A stretch of DNA of 64,000 nucleotides, from positions 126,914 to 190,913 of the forward strand of contig NZ_MEFG01000027.1 in assembly GCF_001724715.1 (NCBI RefSeq), given 5' to 3'. The DNA comes from Sphingomonas sp. SCN 67-18 (GTDB lineage: Bacteria; Pseudomonadota; Alphaproteobacteria; Sphingomonadales; Sphingomonadaceae). Under the pieces are notes generated by a model, which did no database searches, was not told the origin of the DNA, and saw only the letters and a program-made list of their open reading frames with translations. Below, piece by piece: positions 18,185 to 28,831 of the stretch (position 1 is its first letter; each line of letters begins with the position of its first letter). A program made the translations under genes and the position numbers.

Positions 18185-18715
18185 TCAGGCGTTGGTGGGC
18201 GGGTTCAGCTTGAACCGGCGCTGCCGCCGATAGGTGACGCGCGTCGCCCCGCCGATGACGCCGAAGCCGATGATCATCTGAATCCAGGCGGCCGGTTCCG
18301 GCACCGCGGGCGGCGGCCCCGGGGGGTTCGGCGGCGTCGGCGGATTGGGGCCGCTGGGACCGCCCGGCCCGCCGGGAGAACCCGGAACGAACGGGAAGCC
18401 CGGCGTTCCCGGAGGACCACCGGCAAATTCACGCGGCGGCAGGACACTGTCCGGGCTGGCCAGCAACGGCGCGATGGAGCTGTCATTGCCGACGAACACC
18501 GGCGGGCAATCCGTCATCGCGGTCTGCACCGGCGGCGGAGTCGGCTCGGCGCGGACGCGGGTCTTGGGCTTGGCATAGGCGCGCGGCGCGGTGGCCTTGT
18601 GCACGGCCTGGCGGACCTGGGGCACGCTCAGTGTCAATGCGGTCGTGCCGACAACGGGGCAAACGCATGCCGCGATGATCTTCGCGGCCTTCGACGCTAT
18701 GACTTCCTTCAGCAC
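18185..18715 (-). CDS. PEP-CTERM sorted protein with a collagen-like Gly/Pro region
   Basis: 176 aa from a GTG preceded by AGGGAG at 8 nt; a TTG 57 bp upstream is a weaker choice. The N-terminus is an amphipathic/hydrophobic segment (about residues 8-30), followed by a Lys/Pro-rich linker. About residues 100-140 hold a Gly/Pro-rich stretch with collagen-like G-x-y triplets. The C-terminus carries VPEPAAWIQMIIGFGVIGG and a basic tail, the PEPxxWA-type sorting signal read by an exosortase. Probably a surface protein. No exosortase gene is in this window. Confidence 0.8.
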   Translation of the reverse strand: MLKEVIASKAAKIIAACVCPVVGTTALTLSVPQVRQAVHKATAPRAYAKPKTRVRAEPTPPPVQTAMTDCPPVFVGNDSSIAPLLASPDSVLPPREFAGGPPGTPGFPFVPGSPGGPGGPSGPNPPTPPNPPGPPPAVPEPAAWIQMIIGFGVIGGATRVTYRRQRRFKLNPPTNA

Positions 18716-18862
18716 GTTCGTTACTCCCTGACCCTCTGACCGGGCGATACACGAGCAGTTGCGATTCCTCAATTGAATCCGTGGTTAAGAGCCAATCCTA
18801 ATGGTTTCCCGCCAGTTAGGAGGTTCGCTTCGTGCCGTTTAGCTTCTTTGTCGCGGGGACAG

Positions 18863-18878
18863 TGTGATTCATGTCACA
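18863..18878. promoter_or_regulatory. CRP/FNR-type operator TGTGA-N6-TCACA
   Basis: TGTGATTCATGTCACA is a perfect dyad matching the CRP-family consensus core. Its centre is about 66 bp upstream of the predicted purC transcription start, a class I activator position. It could equally serve the divergent PEP-CTERM gene. Confidence 0.55.
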
Positions 18879-18901
18879 ATCCTGCGTCGCGGTTCGATGA
18901 A

Positions 18902-18930
18902 TTGCCTGAACCGCGTCGCTGGGCTATAGG
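18902..18930 (+). promoter_or_regulatory. Predicted sigma70-type promoter for purC
   Basis: TTGCCT (18902-18907), a 17-bp spacer and TATAGG (18925-18930). Start of transcription would be near 18937, giving an 85-nt leader to the purC ATG. Confidence 0.5.
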
Positions 18931-19021
18931 CCCGTGCCATGTCCGCCTCGGCTGCGCTTCGGATTGACGCGTATCCGGGGCGCGTTCCGTTTTTCGTCCC
19001 CGTTCGACAAGGAGCTTTGCC

Positions 19022-19801
19022 ATGGCTCGCCGCCGCCAAATCTACGAAGGCAAGGCCAAGATATTGTATGAAGGGCCGGAACCCGGCACGCTGATCCAAT
19101 ATTTCAAGGACGACGCCACCGCCTTCAACGCCCAGAAAAAGGGGACGATCAGCGGCAAGGGCGTTCTGAACAACCGCATCTCCGAACATATCTTCACCCT
19201 GCTCGGCCATATCGGCGTTCCGACTCACTTCATCCGCCGGCTCAACATGCGCGAGCAGTTGATTCGGCAGGTGGAAATCGTGCCGATCGAGGTCGTCGTC
19301 CGCAATGTCGCCGCCGGCTCGCTGTCCAAGCGGCTGGGCATAGAGGAAGGCACCCAGCTGCCCCGCACCATCGTCGAATATTATTATAAGGACGATGCGC
19401 TGGGCGATCCGCTGATTTCCGAAGAACATATCGCCTGTTTCGGCTGGGCCAGCCAGGAAGAGATGCACGATATTGCCGACATGGCGATTCGGGTGAATGA
19501 TTTCATGTCGGGCCTGTTCGCCGGAATCGGCATCCGCCTGGTCGATTTCAAGCTGGAGTTCGGCCGGATCTGGGAAAATGACTTCAGCCGGATCATCCTG
19601 GCGGACGAGATCAGCCCGGACGGATGCCGGCTGTGGGACCGGGAATCCGGCGAGAAGCTGGACAAGGACCGGTTCCGCCGCGACCTTGGCGGCGAGGTGG
19701 AAGCCTATCAGGAAGTCGCCCGGCGGCTGGGCCTGCTCCCCGAAGGCATCGACAATGCGGTGCTCGATCTGGAAAAGCATCGCAAGCGCCGGGGGAAATA
19801 G
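19022..19801 (+). CDS. purC: Phosphoribosylaminoimidazole-succinocarboxamide synthase (SAICAR synthetase)
   Basis: 259 aa, full length. The N-terminus [16 protein letters not shown] is the typical PurC nucleotide-binding strand, with [14 protein letters not shown] as [19 protein letters not shown] and the C-terminal signature [13 protein letters not shown]. It joins CAIR and aspartate with ATP in purine synthesis. AAGGAG lies 7-8 nt before the ATG. It is not in a purine operon here; the dyad and promoter upstream suggest its own control. Confidence 0.95.
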   Translation: MARRRQIYEGKAKILYEGPEPGTLIQYFKDDATAFNAQKKGTISGKGVLNNRISEHIFTLLGHIGVPTHFIRRLNMREQLIRQVEIVPIEVVVRNVAAGSLSKRLGIEEGTQLPRTIVEYYYKDDALGDPLISEEHIACFGWASQEEMHDIADMAIRVNDFMSGLFAGIGIRLVDFKLEFGRIWENDFSRIILADEISPDGCRLWDRESGEKLDKDRFRRDLGGEVEAYQEVARRLGLLPEGIDNAVLDLEKHRKRRGK

Positions 19802-19830
19802 TCTCCACCTGTCCGAAAACGGCACGACTC

Positions 19831-19849
19831 TTTAGACCGTCTTAACCAT
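19831..19849 (+). promoter_or_regulatory. Possible CtrA box upstream of the TbpB-like/Slam pair
   Basis: TTTA (19831-19834), 7 nt, TTAACCAT (19842-19849): one mismatch to TTAA-N7-TTAAC, with the extended TTAACCAT form known from Caulobacter CtrA targets. It lies about 53 bp before the lipoprotein start. Confidence 0.4.
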
Positions 19850-19866
19850 CGCCACGTTAAACCCCG

Positions 19867-19887
19867 CGTGAAACTCGCTCCTTCACG
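19867..19887 (+). promoter_or_regulatory. Inverted repeat beside the ribosome site of the TbpB-like gene
   Basis: CGTGAA (19867-19872), 9 nt, TTCACG (19882-19887). The right arm runs into the GTGGGG ribosome site before the ATG at 19902, so as RNA it could hide the site. It could also be a DNA operator. Confidence 0.35.
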
Positions 19888-19901
19888 TGGGGATGTATCC
19901 A

Positions 19902-21092
19902 ATGCGCAAGTTCGTTCTTCTGGGTTGTGTGTCCATGTTGTCGGCATGCGGGGGCGGCGGCGCCCAGTCCGTCGGCAGCAGCGCGCCGCCGGTAACGCCG
20001 GGGGGATCGACCACGGGCACCCACAGCTTCGTCAACCCGACCCAGTCCAAGACGTACAGCGCGATCGGCGGCGTCCAGCATTACCAGTACAGCACGCAGG
20101 ACAACACCAACGTCCAGAGCAACGAGCTCTATGCGGGCAACGCCAGCACCGCGCGCAACAGCGGCGTGAGCATTACCTACAACCCGCGCGACGCGATCTT
20201 CGAACTCAAGATTTCCGACGGGCTGGCCAATGTTTCGCAGGATCTGCGCTTCCAGGACCCTGCGCACCGCACGGATTTCGGCGGCGCGCTTGAGCCGCAG
20301 GACGGCACGCCGCAGTTGAGCCGGAATAGCGGCGTGCAATATCTGCAGGCCGGCAGCAGCAGCGGTCAGCTGGTATTCGGTCCCGATTCCGACACCTTCC
20401 CGGTCGGCAATGCGGATGCGTCGCGCGACGTATCCACCTTCTTCTTCCAGAAGCCGGGTACCGAGACGCAATATGTCACCTTCGCCGGCTTCGTGCGCAA
20501 CAGGACCAGCATCGAATCCGTCCAGATCGACAACAACCCGCCCTTCCTGCGCCAGAATCACGTGCTGGAACGCGGTGCCTGGGCCTATGGCGAGCGCACC
20601 GACAACGGCGCCGTTCCCCGCACCGGCACGGCCACCTTCACCGGCGCCATGGTCGCATCCATGGTGTTCAACGACCAGATCGACTTCAACCCGAGCTCGC
20701 CCACCTATTTCCAGTGGATCGACGGCCGCGCCACCACCACGGTCGATTTCGGCGCGAACAGCTTCGCGATCAGCCTGACCGGAAATGTGCTGGCGCCGCA
20801 GTTCGACATCTTCACCGATCGCAGCCACACCATCCAGGCTGGCGCCACCTTCGCCGCCGCCGGATCGGGCCGGATCGACCTCGTCAATGCGGGCGGCTTC
20901 CTTGGCCAGATGAGCAGCGCGTCCTTCACCCAGCCGGGCGGCGCGGTGCTGAACGTCAACATCGCCGGATCCAGCGTGGACGGCGCCTTCTTCGGTCCCG
21001 CCGCGCAGGAAGTGGGCGGCGGCTTCCGCATCGTCGGCGGCACGCCGGACGAGCGGATCGACATATTGGGCGCCTTTACCGGCAAGAAGTGA
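19902..21092 (+). CDS. TbpB-like surface lipoprotein, presumed Slam substrate
   Basis: 396 aa. The signal peptide ends in the lipobox LSAC with the lipid Cys at residue 16, followed by a Gly-rich tether. The C-terminal third has the transferrin-binding-protein-like beta-barrel pattern: a barrel strand block near residues 230-300, then VDGAFFGPAAQEVGGGFRI near the C-terminus, typical of TbpB/fHbp-like barrels. The gene is followed after 10 bp by a Slam-type translocator. Together they suggest that this lipoprotein is flipped to the cell surface. Ligand unknown; heme, metal or host-independent adhesion are possible. Confidence 0.8.
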   Translation: MRKFVLLGCVSMLSACGGGGAQSVGSSAPPVTPGGSTTGTHSFVNPTQSKTYSAIGGVQHYQYSTQDNTNVQSNELYAGNASTARNSGVSITYNPRDAIFELKISDGLANVSQDLRFQDPAHRTDFGGALEPQDGTPQLSRNSGVQYLQAGSSSGQLVFGPDSDTFPVGNADASRDVSTFFFQKPGTETQYVTFAGFVRNRTSIESVQIDNNPPFLRQNHVLERGAWAYGERTDNGAVPRTGTATFTGAMVASMVFNDQIDFNPSSPTYFQWIDGRATTTVDFGANSFAISLTGNVLAPQFDIFTDRSHTIQAGATFAAAGSGRIDLVNAGGFLGQMSSASFTQPGGAVLNVNIAGSSVDGAFFGPAAQEVGGGFRIVGGTPDERIDILGAFTGKK

Positions 21093-21102
21093 GTTCCGCG
21101 CC

Positions 21103-22446
21103 ATGGCGATCCGCACGCGCCTGACATTATTGGCAGGCACGGCGCTGGCGCTGGGCGTTGCCCCGGCGGTTGCCCAGCCTGTCTGTGTCGGAGGCGAATG
21201 CACGGTGCGGATGACGCCCGCGCAATTGCTGGAAAATGCCGAGCGCCTGGTTTTGCAGCGCCAGTTCGACGCGGCGCGCCCGTTGATCGCGGCCCTCGCC
21301 GAGGTGCCCGAATATCGGATGCAGCAGCAGTTCCTGGCCGGCTATGTCGCTGTCGAGACCGGCGATCTGGACGGCGCGGTGCGCAATTTCCGCGCGATCC
21401 TGCGCGACCACCCCAAGCAGACGCGCGTCCGCCTGGAGCTGGCTCGGGCGATGATGATGCAAGGCAAGGACGCCGCCGCCGAGCATCATCTGCGCCTTGC
21501 CGCCGAGGACAAGGACCTGTCGCCAGAAATCGCCGCCACGATCCGTTCGTCGCGGGGGGTTATTCGGGATCGGCGGATGTGGCACTTCAATCTCGACTTG
21601 GGGCTGGCGCCGGACAGCAATATCAACAATGCGACGACGGCGGAGGTGATCAACGCCGATGCGGGGCAGCTGCACCTGAGCCCGGATGCGCGGGCGCGGT
21701 CCGGGGTGGGGCGGATGGCGGGCATGTCCGGCGGGGTGCGGCTGAAGGCGGCGCCCAGGCTGGCGGTGCTGATCGACGGCGACGCGCAGATTTCCGATTA
21801 TGACGGCAAGAGCGCCGACGACATCTTCACCCAGCTGGCGATCGGCCCGGAATATAAGATGAGCGAGACGGCCAGCCTGTCGCTGCAGGCGGTGGCGGCG
21901 CAGCGCTGGTATGGCGGCGAGGTGGCGGCCCGGCAGTTCGGCGTGAAGGCGGCCGCCCAGAAATTCCTCGACGCGGGCCAGCGCGTCGGCCTGCAGTTCG
22001 ACATCCGCCACACCGATTCGGGCTTCACCCCGGTCTATGACGGCTGGCAGTACAGCGCCTACGCCACCTATGAGCGGGTGATCGGCCGGTCGATGATCGC
22101 GTCCGCCAGCCTGTTCGGCCGCCGCGAGTCGCTGCGTTCCGACGTCTATTCAAGCACCGAGGCGGGCGTGAATCTGGGCCTTGGCGGCGAGCTGGGGCAC
22201 GGCATCAACGCCGGGCTTTCGGGCGGGCTGTCCCGCGCCGTCTATGATGCGCCCTTCCTTCTGTTTTCGACCGAGGACCGCAAGGACTGGCGGCTGAACG
22301 TGCGCGCCTATCTGGGCCTGCGCTCGATCCGCGTGCTCGGTTTCTCGCCGTCGCTGACCTACAGCTACGCCGACATCGGCTCCAATTACGAATTCTACCG
22401 CACCAACCGCCACCGGCTGCGGTTCAACCTGGCCCGCTATTTCTGA
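21103..22446 (+). CDS. Slam-type surface lipoprotein assembly modifier
   Basis: 447 aa: signal peptide (cleavage near VAQP), TPR-like helical N-domain (about residues 30-160, with a repeat GYVAVETGDLDGAVRNFRAI), then a C-terminal membrane beta-barrel (about 165-447, DUF560). The barrel begins WHFNLDLGLAPDSNINNAT and ends in the aromatic LARYF, the BAM recognition signal. Slam proteins move lipoproteins across the outer membrane. The partner gene directly upstream encodes a TbpB-like lipoprotein, so the pair is self-consistent. Confidence 0.85.
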   Translation: MAIRTRLTLLAGTALALGVAPAVAQPVCVGGECTVRMTPAQLLENAERLVLQRQFDAARPLIAALAEVPEYRMQQQFLAGYVAVETGDLDGAVRNFRAILRDHPKQTRVRLELARAMMMQGKDAAAEHHLRLAAEDKDLSPEIAATIRSSRGVIRDRRMWHFNLDLGLAPDSNINNATTAEVINADAGQLHLSPDARARSGVGRMAGMSGGVRLKAAPRLAVLIDGDAQISDYDGKSADDIFTQLAIGPEYKMSETASLSLQAVAAQRWYGGEVAARQFGVKAAAQKFLDAGQRVGLQFDIRHTDSGFTPVYDGWQYSAYATYERVIGRSMIASASLFGRRESLRSDVYSSTEAGVNLGLGGELGHGINAGLSGGLSRAVYDAPFLLFSTEDRKDWRLNVRAYLGLRSIRVLGFSPSLTYSYADIGSNYEFYRTNRHRLRFNLARYF

Positions 22447-22452
22447 CCCGGC

Positions 22453-24507
22453 TCAGCCGGCCAGGCTGACGAGCCGGTCGACGGTGAGCACCTGCGGCAG
22501 GATGTCCGGCCGGTCGCTGCCCGCGCGATAATAGAGGTAGAGCGGCACGCCCGAGCGCCCCTGCCGTTCGATGAAGCGGCCGATGACCGGATCGCCATTC
22601 GTCCAGTCCCCCACCAGCACGGCGACCTTGCCGGCGGCAAAGGCGTCCGCCACCTCGGCCCGCTCGATCGCCGCCTTTTCATTGACCTTGCAGGTCAGGC
22701 ACCAGTCGGCGGTGAAATAGACGAAGACGGGCCGCCCCTCCGCCGTCAGCGCGGCAAGCCGGGCTTCGCTGAACGGCTCCGCCGCCAGCGCGCCGCCCGC
22801 CTCTGCCCGCGCATCGGCGGGCGCCTTGTCCACCGTGGCGATCACGGCCAGCGCCACCGCCAGCGCGGGGACCAGCGCCAGCCAGCCGCGGCCGCCAGCG
22901 CCCCGTTGCCGCGCGCCGACAAACCAGAGCGCAAGGCCAAGCGCCAGCAGGGCGACCAGCCCCAGCGTCATCCCGTCGACGCCCGCCTGCCGCCCGAGAA
23001 TCCAGGCGAGGCCAAGCGCGGTCAGGAACATCGGCACCGACAGGACATGGCGGAAGCGGTTCATCCACGGCCCCGGCTTCGGCAGGCGCCGGCGCAGCGC
23101 CGGGACGAAGCCGAGCAGCAGGAAGGGCAAGGCAAGGCCAAGGCCAAGTCCGGCGAAGATCGCCAGCGCCAGCCCCGCCGGCAGCACCAGCGCCGCGCCC
23201 AGCGCCGCGCCCATGAACGGGCCGGTGCAGGGGGTGGCGATGAAGGCGGCCAGCGCGCCGGTCCAGAAGGCGCCGCCGACGCCGCCCTGCGCCGCCAGCC
23301 GGTCCCCGAAGCCGATCGACCCCAGCTCGAACAGCCCGGCCAGGTTGAAGGCGATGCCCGCCGTCAGCAGCATCAACAGGGTGATGACGCGCGGATCCTG
23401 CAGCTGGAAGGCCCAGCCCGCCGCGCCGCCCGCCGCGCGCAGCGCGATCAGCGCCGCGCCCAGCGCCACGCACACCAGGATGACGCCGGCGGCATAGGCC
23501 AGCCCTTCCCGCCTGGCCGACCGTTCGTCCACCCCGGCCTTGGCGAGGCTGAGCGCCTTGAGGCTGAGGATGGGGAAGACGCAGGGCATGATGTTGAGCA
23601 GCAGCCCGCCGAGCAGCGCCCCGCCCAGCGCCAGCAGCACCGCCGCGACGCCGAGGGCGGGCGCGGCCGCGCCGAGCGGATCGCCGCCCGCCGGGACGGC
23701 GCCGGGCACGGCCGCGACGGCAAGCCCGCGATTGTCGCCGATCTTCAGCACGCCCTCTATCGCCTTCATGCCCGCCGCGCCTTCGCGCGCGCCGGTTTCG
23801 ACGACCAGCATGTCGCCGTTGCGCAGCACCTGCTGGGGCGCGGCATAATCGATGGCGTCGGCGGTCAGCGGATAGAAATAGGGGTCTTCGATGGCGGCCC
23901 CCGCCGGCCATGGCACGGCGAGGCGGATCTTGCCGCCCGCGACGGCGAACTGCGCCTGGCCGCCCAGCGGCTTGGGAATGCGCGCGCGCCAGCCGTCGAA
24001 CGCGGCGCGGCGGGCGGGATCGATGCCGCCGTCGCCGACCGTCAGATCGGTGGCGAGGTCCGCCCCGGCGGGCACGCAGATCTTGTCCGTGCATTCCAGC
24101 CAGTCGGCCCGCACCCTGACCGGCAGGCGCGTGCCCGCGGCCATGCCGGCCGGCACGGTAAGCGTGGCGAAAAGGGTATGATCCCCCTCATAGACATAGT
24201 TCATCAGCCCGGCGATCATCAGCCGTTCGGGCACCGGATAGCTGAGCGGCCCCGCCGTGACGCCCGCCGGGAGCGTCCATTTCAGCTCTGTTTCCAGCCC
24301 CGCGTCGCCGGGATTCTTCCAATAGCCGTGCCAGCCCGGCTGCGGCTTCATGACGAAGGCGATGGTGACCGTCTGCCCCGGCGCGGGCCGATCGCTCTCC
24401 GCCAGCAGGGTGGCGGCGATATGGGGCGTGCCGTCCTGCGCCCGCGCGGCGGCGGGCAGCAGCAGCGCGGCCAGCAATGTCATCAACCAGAAACGAAGCG
24501 CGTTCAT
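22453..24507 (-). CDS. ScsB/DsbD-like thiol:disulfide reductase of the inner membrane
   Basis: 684 aa. Signal peptide (MNALRFWLMTLLAALLLPAA), then an N-terminal periplasmic domain with the pair Cys-x4-Cys in ECTDKICVPA (about residues 138-143). Next is an eight-helix DsbD-beta domain with the two redox cysteines in MPCVFP (about 307) and TPCTGPF (about 425). The C-terminal thioredoxin domain has CLTC (about 603-606). The protein would pass electrons from cytosolic thioredoxin to periplasmic partners. The N-domain resembles ScsB more than classical DsbD. Its start is only 10 bp from the start of the divergent phosphatase. Confidence 0.88.
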   Translation of the reverse strand: MNALRFWLMTLLAALLLPAAARAQDGTPHIAATLLAESDRPAPGQTVTIAFVMKPQPGWHGYWKNPGDAGLETELKWTLPAGVTAGPLSYPVPERLMIAGLMNYVYEGDHTLFATLTVPAGMAAGTRLPVRVRADWLECTDKICVPAGADLATDLTVGDGGIDPARRAAFDGWRARIPKPLGGQAQFAVAGGKIRLAVPWPAGAAIEDPYFYPLTADAIDYAAPQQVLRNGDMLVVETGAREGAAGMKAIEGVLKIGDNRGLAVAAVPGAVPAGGDPLGAAAPALGVAAVLLALGGALLGGLLLNIMPCVFPILSLKALSLAKAGVDERSARREGLAYAAGVILVCVALGAALIALRAAGGAAGWAFQLQDPRVITLLMLLTAGIAFNLAGLFELGSIGFGDRLAAQGGVGGAFWTGALAAFIATPCTGPFMGAALGAALVLPAGLALAIFAGLGLGLALPFLLLGFVPALRRRLPKPGPWMNRFRHVLSVPMFLTALGLAWILGRQAGVDGMTLGLVALLALGLALWFVGARQRGAGGRGWLALVPALAVALAVIATVDKAPADARAEAGGALAAEPFSEARLAALTAEGRPVFVYFTADWCLTCKVNEKAAIERAEVADAFAAGKVAVLVGDWTNGDPVIGRFIERQGRSGVPLYLYYRAGSDRPDILPQVLTVDRLVSLAG

Positions 24508-24517
24508 CGACTATCCC

Positions 24518-26209
24518 ATGTTCCGGCCGACCTTTTCCCTCCATAGCCGAATTTCACCGCCCCGGCGCAAGCGCTTCTTGCCGCGCGGCGCGGCGATGGC
24601 CGCCATTGCCGCGCTGGCCGCCGCCGCTGGCCCGGCGCGAGCGCAGACGACGCCGCAGACGCAGACGCCCCGGCTGATCGTGGCGATTGCCGTCGACCAG
24701 TTCTCCGCCGATCTGTTCGCCGAATATCGCGGCGTCTTCACCGGCGGGCTGAAGCGGCTGGCCGGGGGCGCGGTGTTCCCCGCCGCTTATCAGGGCCATG
24801 CCGCGACGGAGACCTGCCCCGGCCATGCCACCATGTTGACCGGCGCGCGCCCGGCGCGCAGCGGCATCATCGCCAACGACTGGATCGACCGTGACGCGGC
24901 GCGGGACGACAAGCGCATCTATTGCGCGGAGGATGCGCGCGTGCCGGGCAGCAGTTCCAGCCGCTACACCGTTTCCGCGCGCAACCTGAAGGTGCCGACG
25001 CTGGGCGACCGGATGAAGGCCGCCAACCCGGCCAGCCGCGTCGTCGCCATTGCCGGCAAGGACCGGGCGGCGGTGATGATGGGCGGGCACGCGCCGGACC
25101 AGATCTGGTTCTGGGGCGGCGCGCGTTTCGACACGCTGGCCGACCGCGCCGGGCCGCCGCCCGCCGCCGTGGCGGCCGCCAATGCGCGCGCGGCGGCGCT
25201 GGTCGCACGGCCCGGCAAGGCGGTGCTGCCGCCGCAATGCGCCGGGCGGTCGATGGCGGTGACGGTGGGGGACGGCAGCGTCGGCACGATCGCCGACCGC
25301 AAGGCGGAGGATTTTCGCGGTTTCCGCACCGCCGTGGAATTCGACGCCATCACGGCGGAGCTGGCCGTCGCGCTGCTCGACGAGATGAAGCTGGGGCGCG
25401 ACGCGGCCCCGGACCTGCTGACCATCAGCCTGTCCGCGACCGATTATGTCGGCCACAGCTTCGGCACGGCCGGTGCGGAGATGTGCGCGCAAATGCTGGC
25501 GCTGGACGGCGCGATCGGCCGCATCCTCGCCGCGCTGGACCGGGCGGGCATGCCCTATGCGGTGGCGTTGACCGCCGACCATGGCGGCCACGACCTGCCG
25601 GAGCGCAACCGGCTGCGCGGCTTTGCCGATGCGGAGCGGATCGACCCCGCGCTATCCGCCCGGGCGCTGTCGGACGCGCTGATGCGCGAATTCAACCTCG
25701 CGACGCCGCCGCTGACCGGCGAGGGCGAATTCTATGTGGCGCGGGACGTGCCGGATGCGCTGCGCCCCCGGCTGATCGCCGCCGCGCTCGCCCGGCTTAC
25801 CGCGCATCCGCAGGTGGCGGCGGCCTATACCGCGGACGCGCTGCGCCGGATGCCCGCGCCGCGCGGGCCGGTGGACGAATGGTCGCTGGCCCAACGCTAT
25901 CGCGCCGGTTTCGACCCGGAGCGATCCGGCGACATCATCATCGCGCTGCGGCCGCATGTCATGCCCATCGCCGTGCCCGGCCCCGGCCATGTTGCCACCC
26001 ACGGTTCGCCCTGGGCCTATGACCGGCGCGTGCCGATGCTGTTCTGGTGGCCGGGCATGACCGGGTTCGAGCAGCCGCTGGCGGTGGAGACGGTGGACAT
26101 GCTGCCCACCCTTGCCGCGCTGATCGGCCTGCCGGTGCCGGCGGCGGACGTGGACGGCCGCTGCCTTGACCTGGACGCGGGGCCGGGAACGCGCTGCCCT
26201 GCGCCCTAG
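24518..26209 (+). CDS. PhoK-like secreted alkaline phosphatase / phosphodiesterase superfamily
   Basis: 563 aa from MFRPTFSL, close to the length of PhoK (559 aa). A basic n-region (RRKRF) and an alanine-rich core form the signal peptide. Nucleophile Thr99 is in ATETCPGH. Metal ligands are in the blocks AVDQFSADLF, SLSATDYVGHSFG, TADHGGH and GPGHVATHGS, so all look intact. PhoK is the calcium-dependent alkaline phosphatase described in Sphingomonas sp. BSAR-1. The start is uncertain: a TTG at 24578 also gives a signal peptide and would leave room for a promoter. No Pho box is obvious. Confidence 0.87.
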   Translation: MFRPTFSLHSRISPPRRKRFLPRGAAMAAIAALAAAAGPARAQTTPQTQTPRLIVAIAVDQFSADLFAEYRGVFTGGLKRLAGGAVFPAAYQGHAATETCPGHATMLTGARPARSGIIANDWIDRDAARDDKRIYCAEDARVPGSSSSRYTVSARNLKVPTLGDRMKAANPASRVVAIAGKDRAAVMMGGHAPDQIWFWGGARFDTLADRAGPPPAAVAAANARAAALVARPGKAVLPPQCAGRSMAVTVGDGSVGTIADRKAEDFRGFRTAVEFDAITAELAVALLDEMKLGRDAAPDLLTISLSATDYVGHSFGTAGAEMCAQMLALDGAIGRILAALDRAGMPYAVALTADHGGHDLPERNRLRGFADAERIDPALSARALSDALMREFNLATPPLTGEGEFYVARDVPDALRPRLIAAALARLTAHPQVAAAYTADALRRMPAPRGPVDEWSLAQRYRAGFDPERSGDIIIALRPHVMPIAVPGPGHVATHGSPWAYDRRVPMLFWWPGMTGFEQPLAVETVDMLPTLAALIGLPVPAADVDGRCLDLDAGPGTRCPAP

Positions 26210-26218
26210 CGCCGCCGT

Positions 26219-28813
<2,595 letters not shown>

Positions 28814-28831
28814 GTCCGTCGCCTTTTCCGG

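Larger units (their letters stand above)
18716..19021. other. 306-bp divergent regulatory region without a gene
   Basis: The gap between the PEP-CTERM gene and purC holds a perfect CRP-like dyad and a sigma70-like promoter, both facing purC (entered separately), and a Shine-Dalgarno AAGGAG before purC. Short frames in it lack ribosome sites and family features. Confidence 0.7.

Noticed and set aside
18345-18578. Collagen-like plus-strand frame at 18.35-18.58 kb
   Set aside because: It is antisense to the Gly/Pro region of the PEP-CTERM gene; Gly and Pro codons (GGN/CCN) are complementary, so both strands look collagen-like. Only the minus strand has a signal segment, RBS and PEP-CTERM tail.
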